Origin: Anaerolineae bacterium
GTDB taxonomy: Bacteria; Chloroflexota; Anaerolineae; Aggregatilineales; Phototrophicaceae
Assembly (NCBI GenBank): GCA_022843385.1
Contig: JALHNT010000004.1
Span: 172,607 to 207,194 of the forward strand
DNA length: 34,588 bases
Direction of reading: 5' to 3'
In this document: positions 8,825-16,364 of the stretch, one piece after another
Numbering within the stretch: the first letter of the stretch is position 1
Layout of the letters: each line of letters begins with the position of its first letter
Notes under the pieces: model-generated
Told to the model about the DNA's origin: nothing
Databases searched by the model: none
The model's input: the letters and a program-made list of their open reading frames with translations, nothing else
Program-made: the position numbers and the translations under genes

Positions 8825-9919
8825 CTAGAGCGCTGGTTCGGATACACGCCAGCGCAGGTAGGCATCCATGAAGTCGTTCAGCCGCCCGTCCAGCACGGCA
8901 GTGGTGTTGCCGGTTTCGTGGCTGGTGCGTAAATCCTTGACCATCTTGTAGGGATGCAGGACATACGACCGAATCTGGCTGCCGAACCCAGCATCGACAT
9001 TGCCACCTTTGAGCATTGCCAACTGGGCTTCCTGTTTCTTGCGCTCGATTTCAAATAAGCGCGCCTTCAGGATCTGCATGGCGCGTTCGCGGTTCTGCTT
9101 CTGGCTGCGTTCGTTCTGGCACTGCACCACCAGATTCAGCGGGATATAGATGATGCGGACGGCGGTATCGTTCTTCTGTACGTTTTGTCCTCCCGCTCCG
9201 CCAGCGCGATAGGTTTCGATCCGCAAGTCTTTCTCGTTGACCTGAATATCGATGTCGCCCTGAATATCCGGCCACAATTCGACCTTGGCGAACGATGTGT
9301 GGCGGCGGTGAGCCGAGTCAAAGGGGCTGAGGCGGACGAGACGATGAACACCTTGTTCGCTCTGCAAAAATCCATAGGCATATTCGCCGGCGATGCTCAT
9401 CATGATGCTCTTGATTCCGGCTTCTTCGCCTTCACTTCGCTCCAGGATTTCAGCTTTGTAACCATTCTGCTCGGCCCAGCGCAGGTACATCCGTTCCAGC
9501 ATTTGTGCCCAGTCCTGCGATTCGGTACCGCCTTCGCCCGCATGGATGGCAATGATGGCATTCTCATTGTCATACATGCCGGAGAGCAGGGTCTGCATTT
9601 CCAGACGGGTGACGATTTCCAGCAGTGAATCGACTTCCCTCGTCAATTCATCCTGTAGGCTTGGGTCGCCCAATTGCGCCAGTTCCAGCGCATCATTCAG
9701 TCGATGAGCTACACTATGCCAGCGGTCTACAATCGCCTTCAGTTTGGCGATTTCCTGCATCACCTTTTGTGCGGCGTCGGGATTGTTCCAGAAATCGGCA
9801 GCGCCCGCCAGCACTTCCAGCTCGCGGATCTGTTCCAGTTTGTCCGCGATGTCCAGGCGCTCCATCAGCCCATCAATCCGGCTCTTCATGTCTTTCAACA
9901 GGCTGATCAAATTGTCCAT
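8825..9919 (-). CDS. prfB: Peptide chain release factor 2
   Basis: 364 residues, full length for RF2. It ends translation at UGA and UAA codons by triggering hydrolysis of peptidyl-tRNA in the ribosome. The SPF tripeptide that distinguishes RF2 is at 198-200 (VRLSPFDSAHRRHTSF) and the catalytic GGQ at 243-245. The GGQ is followed by NVQKND, where E. coli has HVNRTE. The frame is continuous from ATG 9919. At the place of the well-known programmed +1 shift, about codon 22, the sequence reads ERLDIAD with no in-frame TGA, so frameshift autoregulation is absent here. GGAGGAACC precedes the start at a slightly long distance. The gene follows ftsY by 23 nt. Confidence 0.96.
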   Translation of the reverse strand: MDNLISLLKDMKSRIDGLMERLDIADKLEQIRELEVLAGAADFWNNPDAAQKVMQEIAKLKAIVDRWHSVAHRLNDALELAQLGDPSLQDELTREVDSLLEIVTRLEMQTLLSGMYDNENAIIAIHAGEGGTESQDWAQMLERMYLRWAEQNGYKAEILERSEGEEAGIKSIMMSIAGEYAYGFLQSEQGVHRLVRLSPFDSAHRRHTSFAKVELWPDIQGDIDIQVNEKDLRIETYRAGGAGGQNVQKNDTAVRIIYIPLNLVVQCQNERSQKQNRERAMQILKARLFEIERKKQEAQLAMLKGGNVDAGFGSQIRSYVLHPYKMVKDLRTSHETGNTTAVLDGRLNDFMDAYLRWRVSEPAL

Positions 9920-9942
9920 TAACTTTTGAAGGTTCCTCCGGA

Positions 9943-10845
9943 TTAGTTCTCGTCAAACAGGCTGTTCACGAAGTTGTCGGGGTCGAAAAACACCAGATTG
10001 GTCACGCCTTCGCCTAACCCGATGTAATGTACCGGTAATTTTAACTCATTGAAGATCGAGAACACCATACCCCCTTTGGCGGTCCCATCCAGCTTGGTGA
10101 CGATGATCCCGGTCACATCGACCATTTCTCTGAATTTCTGCGCCTGCTGTAGAGCGTTCTGTCCGGTGGTGCCATCCAGAACCAGCCAGACTTCGTGTGG
10201 CGCATCAGGGATGACTTTGCTGGCAGTCGCCTTGATCTTGGCGAGTTCACCCATCAGGTTGAAGTTGGTATGCAGCCGGCCAGCCGTATCGACGAGCAGA
10301 ATGTCAGTGCCGCGCGCGTGGGCTGCCGTGACCGCATCAAACACAACCGCCGCCGGGTCAGAACCGGGTTTGTTGGCAATGACTGGCACACCGATGCGAT
10401 TGCCCCAGGTCTGCAATTGCTCGATGGCTGCTGCACGAAACGTATCACCCGCCGCCAGCATCACCTTACGACCATTGTTATTCAGCCGGTTGGCGAGTTT
10501 GGCGATGGTGGTGGTTTTGCCGGAACCGTTCACGCCGACGATCAGGATGATGGAGAGCGGTCGTCCGCTGATGTTGGGTGTCGGTGGGGCTTCCAGCAGC
10601 GAACGCAATTCTTCGCGCAGCGCTTTGTTGAGCTGATCGCTGCGGGTAATTCCCTCGCGCTTAACCCGTCCCTTCAGGTCGGCCAGAACCTTTTGTGTGG
10701 TCGGTACGCCCATATCCGCCTGGATGAGAACTGCCTCGATATCATCCCAGGTTTCTTCTTCGATTTCGGTGTTTCCCAGCATCTGAGCGATGCGCCCGAA
10801 GAACGACTGGCGGGTTTTTGAGAGACCACTGCGGAAAATACTCAA
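9943..10845 (-). CDS. ftsY: Signal recognition particle receptor FtsY
   Basis: SRP-receptor GTPase that docks ribosome-SRP complexes at the membrane. The N domain is followed by the G domain with GVNGSGKTT (P-loop, about 104-112), DTFRAAA, DTAGRLHTN, TKLDGTAKGG and a C-terminal YIGLGEGVTNLVFFDP signature. I prefer TTG at 10845 as the start (300 residues): a GGAG lies 8 nt before it, and the protein then opens SIFRSGLSKTRQSFFGRI, which matches the usual start of the N domain. An ATG at 10896 would add 17 residues overlapping the divergent promoter region. There is no acidic A domain, so this is a short NG-type FtsY. It leads the operon ftsY-prfB-oxidoreductase-TIM barrel. Confidence 0.95.
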   Translation of the reverse strand: MSIFRSGLSKTRQSFFGRIAQMLGNTEIEEETWDDIEAVLIQADMGVPTTQKVLADLKGRVKREGITRSDQLNKALREELRSLLEAPPTPNISGRPLSIILIVGVNGSGKTTTIAKLANRLNNNGRKVMLAAGDTFRAAAIEQLQTWGNRIGVPVIANKPGSDPAAVVFDAVTAAHARGTDILLVDTAGRLHTNFNLMGELAKIKATASKVIPDAPHEVWLVLDGTTGQNALQQAQKFREMVDVTGIIVTKLDGTAKGGMVFSIFNELKLPVHYIGLGEGVTNLVFFDPDNFVNSLFDEN

Positions 10846-10906
10846 GGGCTGAACTCCAGAGGATAGGGTAACGCAATTGTCGCTAAAATTGTACATGACG
10901 ATCCGC

Positions 10907-10912
10907 TATAAT
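10907..10912 (+). promoter_or_regulatory. Likely -10 box for the moaC operon
   Basis: A perfect TATAAT stands 24 nt before the moaC start, in the short divergent gap between ftsY and moaC. No good -35 box is found at 16-18 nt (TAAAAT at 10884-10889), so the assignment rests on the -10 alone. Confidence 0.4.
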
Positions 10913-10936
10913 TGTAGACCACAAGGGAAAAGGGCG

Positions 10937-11422
10937 ATGAACAAACAGTTGACTCATCTGAATGCTGATGGCGCAGCGCAGATGGTGGATGTTGGAAGCA
11001 AGCCTGACAGCGAACGGGTCGCAATTGCAGCCGGTATAATCACCATGCAACCGGAGACGCTGCGGTTGATTGAGGATGGGTTGCTGAAAAAAGGCGATGT
11101 GCTGTCGATTGCTAAAGTGGCTGGCATCATGGCCGCCAAGAAAACCAGCGAGCTGATACCCCTCTGCCACCCGATTGCATTGACCAAAATTGAGGTCGAA
11201 CTGACTCTGGATGAGGCGGCGTGCGCGGTGCGGATTCAGGCTACTGCCCGGACAATCGGCAAGACAGGGGTCGAGATGGAAGCGCTCACGGCGGTTAGCG
11301 TTGCGGCATTAACCGTGTATGATATGGCAAAGGCGGTAGACCGCGCCATGAGGATTGGCGAGATACGCCTTCTGGAAAAGCACGGCGGACAGCATGGCGA
11401 TTATGTTGCGAGTGAGGGGTGA
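10937..11422 (+). CDS. moaC: Cyclic pyranopterin monophosphate synthase MoaC
   Basis: 161 residues. MoaC acts after MoaA in molybdenum cofactor synthesis, turning the 3',8-cyclised GTP into cyclic pyranopterin monophosphate. Family motifs are clear: MVDVG near residue 16, [20 protein letters not shown] (about 68-87) and [23 protein letters not shown] near the C-terminus. The start at 10937 (MNKQLTHLN) is preferred over an upstream in-frame ATG at 10877, because it matches the family N-terminus, has AAGGGA at 10923-10928, and lies downstream of the TATAAT. The stop overlaps the next start (TGATG). No moaA is present in the window. Confidence 0.96.
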   Translation: MNKQLTHLNADGAAQMVDVGSKPDSERVAIAAGIITMQPETLRLIEDGLLKKGDVLSIAKVAGIMAAKKTSELIPLCHPIALTKIEVELTLDEAACAVRIQATARTIGKTGVEMEALTAVSVAALTVYDMAKAVDRAMRIGEIRLLEKHGGQHGDYVASEG

Positions 11423-12153
11423 TGCAAATCCACATTCTCTTGTTTGCGACGCTTAAGGATCTGGCTGGGACGGCCAGACTGAACCTGACGCTGGGAGGTT
11501 CAGAAACGACTGTTGCTCAGGTCAAGATCGCGCTGGTGGCGCAGCATCCGCGCCTGAAAGCCAATCTGGATGCGGCCATTGCGGCGGTCAATGAGGAATA
11601 TGCCTTCGCAACCGATGTGGTTCGTGATGGTGACCAGGTGGCGTTTTTCCCGCCGGTCAGCGGTGGCAGCGGCTACCCGGAGATTTGCCAGCTAGCCAGT
11701 GAACCCCTTGATCTGGATGCGGTCGTCCAGTCGATCACGGTAGCGGCGACAGGGGCAGTCTGTGTCTTCAGCGGCATGGTGCGCGGCGAAACGCGCGATG
11801 AAGGGGCGTTGCGCCAGACGGAACATCTCGAATACGAAGCCTATGAACCGATGGCCCTCGCCAAGATGCGACAGGTAGCCCAGGAAATCCGCGATCAATG
11901 GCCGTTGGTGCAGGGCATTGCCATCATTCAGCGGGTGGGGCGGTTAGAAGTGGGACAGAACACCATCCTGATTGCCTGTTCATCCGGACACCGCGATCAG
12001 GGCTGTTTTGAGGCAGCGCGTTATGGCATTGACCGCTTAAAAGAAATCGTTCCGGTCTGGAAAAAAGAAGTCAGGCCCGATGGCGAGTCGTGGGTTGAGG
12101 GGGATTACCTGCCGACAACAGCCGATCGCCAGGGATCTGCGGGCCAGGAATAG
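11422..12153 (+). CDS. MoaD-MoaE fusion, molybdopterin synthase in one chain
   Basis: 243 residues. Molybdopterin synthase adds the dithiolene sulfurs to cyclic pyranopterin. Residues 1-82 are a MoaD-type ubiquitin-fold sulfur carrier (LLFATLKDLAG at the start, VAFFPPVSGG at the end). Residues about 86-243 are MoaE, with RVGRLEVGQ, SSGHR and a likely lysine pair K207/K214 in DRLKEIVPVWKKEV. The MoaD Gly-Gly at 81-82 is internal; it has to be a free C-terminus to carry the thiocarboxylate, so cleavage after Gly82 is expected. A similar fusion, MoaX, is known to be processed in mycobacteria. The ATG overlaps the moaC stop by one base; a GTG one codon earlier is an alternative. Confidence 0.92.
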   Translation: MQIHILLFATLKDLAGTARLNLTLGGSETTVAQVKIALVAQHPRLKANLDAAIAAVNEEYAFATDVVRDGDQVAFFPPVSGGSGYPEICQLASEPLDLDAVVQSITVAATGAVCVFSGMVRGETRDEGALRQTEHLEYEAYEPMALAKMRQVAQEIRDQWPLVQGIAIIQRVGRLEVGQNTILIACSSGHRDQGCFEAARYGIDRLKEIVPVWKKEVRPDGESWVEGDYLPTTADRQGSAGQE

Positions 12154-12155
12154 GC

Positions 12156-12173
12156 ATTATTCTTGGGAATAAT
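12156..12173 (+). other. Small AT-rich hairpin between moaD-moaE and fabF
   Basis: ATTATTC and GAATAAT form a perfect 7-bp stem with a 4-nt TTGG loop in the 41-nt gap. No U-run follows, so it is unlikely to be an intrinsic terminator. It may only be an intercistronic structure. Confidence 0.3.
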
Positions 12174-12194
12174 CATTGAATTGGAGCGTAACTC

Positions 12195-13436
12195 ATGACA
12201 CGACGGGTGGTAGTAACAGGCATAGGGATGATTACCCCGCTGGGTCACACGGTTGAAGCAACCTGGGAAGGCATCAAGGCCGGTAAGAGCGGGGTTGGCC
12301 CCATCACCCTGTTTGATGCCAGCCATTACCTGGTCAAGATTGCCGCCGAGGTCAAGGACTTTGACCCGGCGCAGCATGTGCCACATAAGGAAGTTCGTCG
12401 GCGGGATCGCTACCAGCATCTCATGATGCCAGCCGCCAGAGAGGCAGTGTCCCAATCCGGCATTGAAGTAACGGATGCCAATCGGCGTCGTGTGGGCTGC
12501 ATCATTGGGTCGGCAGTTGGAGGGGTGGGCAGCTACTATGAGCAGGCTAATCTGCTCTTCGAGACTCAGGATCCGCGTCGCATCACACCATTTGGGATTC
12601 CGATGCTGATGGTTAATGGTGGCAGCGATCTGGTTAGCATCGAGTACGGTACAGTCGGGATTTCAGCCACGCCGATTTCGGCCTGCGCTACCGGTGCCGA
12701 TTGTATCGGCATGGCATTCGACATGATTCGCGCCGGGCGGCTGGACGTAGCCTTCGCCGGTTGTGCCGACGCGCCCATCATCCCGATTGGTGTTGCGGCC
12801 TTTGACCGGGTGGGGGCCGTCTCGCGCATGAATGAAACGCCGCACCAGGCATCCCGTCCGTTTGACAAACATCGCACGGGCCTTGTCTTCTGTGAAGGGG
12901 CGGGAGTGCTGGTGCTGGAGGAACTGGAATTTGCCCGCAAGCGCGGCGCGATCATCCTGGCCGAGCTGGTCGGCTACGGCTCAACATCCGATGCATTCCA
13001 TGTGACCGCGCCACATCCCGAAGGACTGGGGGCGAGCGCGGCCATTGAACTGGCTCTCGAAGATGCTCGCCTGACCCCGCAGGACATTGATTACATCAGT
13101 GCGCATGGTACGGCGACGCAGTTGAATGATGTGACTGAAACGAAAGCGGTGAAGCGGGTCTTTGGCGACCACGCCTATCGTGTTCCAATGAGTTCAACCA
13201 AGAGCATGACCGGACATGGCATGGGGGCAACGGCTGCTATCGAAGCTATCTTCTCGATCCTGGCGATGCGTGACCAGATTGCGCCTCCGACCATTAACCT
13301 GAACGAACCGGATCCTGAGTGCGATCTGGATTATGTGCCGAATGTCGCTCGTGAAATGAAGATCGATTGTGTGATGAGCAATTCGTTTGGTTTCGGCGGC
13401 CACAATGTGTCGCTGATATTTAAGTCATTTAGCTAA
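12195..13436 (+). CDS. fabF: 3-oxoacyl-[acyl-carrier-protein] synthase II
   Basis: 413 residues, normal length for KAS II. It extends fatty acids by decarboxylating condensation of malonyl-ACP with acyl-ACP. The Cys-His-His triad is visible: Cys164 in SACATGADC, His304 in ISAHGTATQLND and His341 in KSMTGHGMGA, plus the C-terminal NSFGFGGHNVSLIF. TTGGAG lies 8 nt before ATG 12195. rnc begins immediately after the TAA stop. fabF-rnc adjacency recalls the common acpP-fabF-rnc order, but no acpP is present here. Whether it belongs with moaC/moaD-moaE in one transcript is uncertain. Confidence 0.95.
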   Translation: MTRRVVVTGIGMITPLGHTVEATWEGIKAGKSGVGPITLFDASHYLVKIAAEVKDFDPAQHVPHKEVRRRDRYQHLMMPAAREAVSQSGIEVTDANRRRVGCIIGSAVGGVGSYYEQANLLFETQDPRRITPFGIPMLMVNGGSDLVSIEYGTVGISATPISACATGADCIGMAFDMIRAGRLDVAFAGCADAPIIPIGVAAFDRVGAVSRMNETPHQASRPFDKHRTGLVFCEGAGVLVLEELEFARKRGAIILAELVGYGSTSDAFHVTAPHPEGLGASAAIELALEDARLTPQDIDYISAHGTATQLNDVTETKAVKRVFGDHAYRVPMSSTKSMTGHGMGATAAIEAIFSILAMRDQIAPPTINLNEPDPECDLDYVPNVAREMKIDCVMSNSFGFGGHNVSLIFKSFS

Positions 13437-14162
13437 ATGAGTATCAAGCCGATTCAGACCCAATTGCAACTGACCTTCCGCAATGAGGCGCTGCTGCTGC
13501 AAGCCTTGACGCACCGTTCGTTCATTAATGAACAGGGTGTCGTGGATGTGGGCGACAATGAGCGACTGGAGTTTCTGGGTGATGCCGTTCTCGACTTCAT
13601 GGTCGGGGACATGTTGTATCAGAAGTATCCAGAGATGCCCGAAGGCGACTTGACTCGCCTGCGGGCGGCGTTGGTACGTACTGATTCACTGGCAGGATTA
13701 GCGCGGCAAGTTGGCCTGGGTGAAGCGCTGCGGATGGGCAAGGGTGAGGATGCCAGCGGTGGGCGCGAACGGATCACCAATCTATGTGCCTCATTCGAAG
13801 CGCTGGTGGGCGCGTTGTATCTCGATCAGGGATTAGATGCAGTGCGCAGTTTTGTGATGCCGCGGCTGGATAATCTGCTGGAACAAATATTACGCGAGGC
13901 GCTGGATCGGGATGCGCGCAGCGGACTTCAGGAATGGAGTCAGGCTGAGTTGGGTCTCACTCCGGCCTACACAACGCTCTCGGCTAGTGGCCCCGATCAT
14001 CAGAAGGAATTTGTGATCGAGGTACGGATTGGTGATCAGGTGGCGGGTCAGGGCATCGGACGCAGCAAACAGGTAGCGGCACAGGCAGCAGCCCGGGACG
14101 CGCTGCGCCGCATCGAGTCCGGTGAGTTTCAAACCGATGCGCTCAGGAAGACGGCTCTCTGA
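13437..14162 (+). CDS. rnc: Ribonuclease III
   Basis: 241 residues. RNase III cuts double-stranded RNA in rRNA precursors and mRNAs. The signature NERLEFLGDAVLDF (41-54) supplies Glu42, Glu45 and Asp49, and Glu121 is in CASFEALVGALYLDQG. The metal-binding Asp that normally stands three residues before this Glu (LADxxEA in E. coli) is Ala118 here. A double-stranded RNA-binding domain follows (about 162-232), ending in GRSKQVAAQAAARDALRRI. The ATG directly follows the fabF stop, indicating coupling. The last 20 bases overlap the end of the convergent gene on the other strand. Confidence 0.94.
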   Translation: MSIKPIQTQLQLTFRNEALLLQALTHRSFINEQGVVDVGDNERLEFLGDAVLDFMVGDMLYQKYPEMPEGDLTRLRAALVRTDSLAGLARQVGLGEALRMGKGEDASGGRERITNLCASFEALVGALYLDQGLDAVRSFVMPRLDNLLEQILREALDRDARSGLQEWSQAELGLTPAYTTLSASGPDHQKEFVIEVRIGDQVAGQGIGRSKQVAAQAAARDALRRIESGEFQTDALRKTAL

Positions 14163-16284
14163 TCTGCGCGGCAATCACAGCCATGCGATGATCGGAAGCA
14201 TAGGGTAGGGCGTTTATGGTGTTCGCGCCGACTGGAAGGATCGAGCGTCGCCACACCCACAGGTAATCCAACTGTACCTGGGGATAGCCCGTGCGCACCA
14301 GAGTCGCCGCCAGTTCGACCGGCAAGCCAGCGAAGGGGTCAATGAATCCGGCTGCCCGCATTTGGTCGCTCAGCGGCGAGTCCGGGATGTTGTTGAAAGT
14401 CCCACCCACAATCGTTCGCCCCAGATTCCCATCGGGATGCAAGCGGCTGATGATGGCAAAAACCTCGTTCAACTGAAGCTGCTGATCCTGTTCTTGTTGT
14501 TCCAGCGTGCGCCCGTCACCGAGTTCCTGAAGATATTCCAACCGGGTGTTATAGAGCGTCAGTACGCCATCATCTGGGCGGATTTGCACCCGCTGCAATC
14601 CGGTCTGATAAGTTGGACTGGTCAACAGATAGCCTTCATCCTGGCTGATTTCGACTCGTGAGAGTACGGCCAGACCTTGTAACCCCTCATTGGCCGGGAA
14701 GAAGCGAGTATCCATACCCAGCCGCCGCGCCAGCCATAACGACTGGTTGACGCTGAAGCTGGTCAGCCTTCCCGTTTCCACTTGCTGCAACAGCACCACA
14801 TCGGCACCGCTTTGCTGGATGGTGCGGGCGATGGCTTCCAGGTCGAAGTGGTAGAACTCGTTAAACCCCCCGTGTATGTTGTACGTCCCGATGCGCAGGG
14901 TATCGACGCCGCGCACCCCAGCGATCACCGGTGGGCGCACGGCCACCGCTACGCCAATACTGAAGGCAGCAGCCACCAGTGCGCCGACTCCGAAGAGCCG
15001 CCTTTTCTCCTGACCATCAACCCAGGGGATGCGCCGCTGGGTCTGCACCATCGGTAGCGCCGCCAGAAAGACGCTCAGCAGAATAACACCTAATCCTAAA
15101 CCGCGAAACGCGCGCAGGAAGGGCGGAATGGTCTCATTCAGAAAGGCCAGTTCGGGCGGCAGCAACCCGACATAAGCATATTCATAGGTCATGTTATCGG
15201 CGGCAGCCAGCAGCACGAAGATCAGCACAGCAACGACCAGCCACAGTCCGGTTACCTGTCGTTCTTTCTCGGTGCGCGGACGCACCAGCCACCACCACAA
15301 CAGACTGGTGGCGAACTGCGCCAGTACCAGCGCAGCGCCAGCAATGAGTCCCTGGAAGCGTGTGCCGAAGACAATCAGCAGGGCGATGACCAACATCCAC
15401 AGCCAACCGCGCGCGGTACGGTCGAAAGCGGCAACAAAGGCGGCGACCTGCCCCCGCACCCAGGGGATGATCGGCAGCAGCGTCGCCAGTGTGACCAGTG
15501 GGGCGAAATTCGTGTAGTCAGAGCCACTGCGTCCAGCCAGCGCATTGGCAGTGCCAAGAAAGGCGAGCTGAAGGAAGAGCAGCGCACCCAGGCCAATGCC
15601 ACCCCAGAACGGCATCAATCCCCAATCCGGCGTGACACGGCTTTCACGCGGGCGGCGATCTTCTTCGCGCTGCTGGCTCCAGATCGTTGCCAGACTCAGA
15701 ATGACCATCAATACCGATAGACCGATCTGAACATTCAAAAAGGGGATGGTGCCGCCTTCCAAAGCCAGGACAACTGTACTGCCCGACCAGGTGGGATCCA
15801 GTGTGTTGCCCAGGGCGCGCACCAGTTGGTCAAAAGCGATGCCAACAACGAAGAAGTAGGGCAGCGCCTGCGCCCGATAACGCACCAGTTGCGCGATGTA
15901 GAGCATCCCACCGCCGAAGACGAGCGCGCTGGCGATGATCGGTGTGACGGCGGTTTCGGCTACCATCAGCCCGCGTCCGAGGGCTACCAGGATGACTGCG
16001 ACCACTGCGATCCACCGAATGCGTCCCAGCAGCAGCGTGATCAGGGGCAGTACCAGCATGTATACCAGAAAACTGATTTCGTTGGTGAGCGTAGCCGCAT
16101 CAATGACGCCGGGCGATCCTGCAGGGATGAGGGCTGGGTCGAGGCTGAATACGATTGACGCGCCGCCGGAGCGGCTGTAGAGATGACCGATCAGGAAACG
16201 GGTCGCGCTGATGAAGAAGAACCCGACCAGAACAGCTTCGATCAGGATGAAGTGCGATAAGCGTAAGCGCAGGCGATTACGCAT
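14143..16284 (-). CDS. Multi-pass membrane protein with C-terminal endonuclease/exonuclease/phosphatase-type domain
   Basis: 713 residues. About 1-450 form a dozen or so hydrophobic segments; from 463 on there is an EEP-fold domain. Landmarks of the fold are present: TYNIHGG (467-473), NTRLEY (579-584), VGGTFNN (626-632), LDYLWV (672-677) and SDHRMAV (697-703). Two residues that are nearly invariant in active members differ: the metal-binding Glu of LQEV is Gln501 (LLQQVE) and the Asp of GGDFN is Thr629. The His of NTHLE is Arg581. The general-base pair Asp698-His699 remains. The domain may therefore be catalytically weak or dead. AGGAG precedes the ATG by 6 nt. The substrate and role are unknown; proteins of this layout are sometimes guessed to act in lipid or GPI-like metabolism, which I cannot support here. 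Confidence 0.8.
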   Translation of the reverse strand: MRNRLRLRLSHFILIEAVLVGFFFISATRFLIGHLYSRSGGASIVFSLDPALIPAGSPGVIDAATLTNEISFLVYMLVLPLITLLLGRIRWIAVVAVILVALGRGLMVAETAVTPIIASALVFGGGMLYIAQLVRYRAQALPYFFVVGIAFDQLVRALGNTLDPTWSGSTVVLALEGGTIPFLNVQIGLSVLMVILSLATIWSQQREEDRRPRESRVTPDWGLMPFWGGIGLGALLFLQLAFLGTANALAGRSGSDYTNFAPLVTLATLLPIIPWVRGQVAAFVAAFDRTARGWLWMLVIALLIVFGTRFQGLIAGAALVLAQFATSLLWWWLVRPRTEKERQVTGLWLVVAVLIFVLLAAADNMTYEYAYVGLLPPELAFLNETIPPFLRAFRGLGLGVILLSVFLAALPMVQTQRRIPWVDGQEKRRLFGVGALVAAAFSIGVAVAVRPPVIAGVRGVDTLRIGTYNIHGGFNEFYHFDLEAIARTIQQSGADVVLLQQVETGRLTSFSVNQSLWLARRLGMDTRFFPANEGLQGLAVLSRVEISQDEGYLLTSPTYQTGLQRVQIRPDDGVLTLYNTRLEYLQELGDGRTLEQQEQDQQLQLNEVFAIISRLHPDGNLGRTIVGGTFNNIPDSPLSDQMRAAGFIDPFAGLPVELAATLVRTGYPQVQLDYLWVWRRSILPVGANTINALPYASDHRMAVIAAQIREPSS

Positions 16285-16308
16285 GATGGCTCCTACGGTG
16301 TGTGGTTC

Positions 16309-16336
16309 TGGACAAAGTGTACTCCGGCGCTATAAT
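16309..16336 (+). promoter_or_regulatory. Promoter of the amidohydrolase-CYTH gene
   Basis: TGGACA at 16309-16314 (one mismatch to TTGACA), a 16-nt spacer, and a perfect TATAAT at 16331-16336. Transcription should begin near 16343, about 22 nt before the ATG, with AGGAGG at 16354-16359 in between. This also rules out a start upstream of 16365. Confidence 0.7.
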
Positions 16337-16364
16337 CCCGCAAATTTCTCAGCAGGAGGCTGAC

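Noticed and set aside
10846..10896. ATG at 10896 as the ftsY start
   Set aside because: It has no good Shine-Dalgarno, adds residues absent from FtsY N-termini and crowds the divergent promoter; the TTG at 10845 is better supported.
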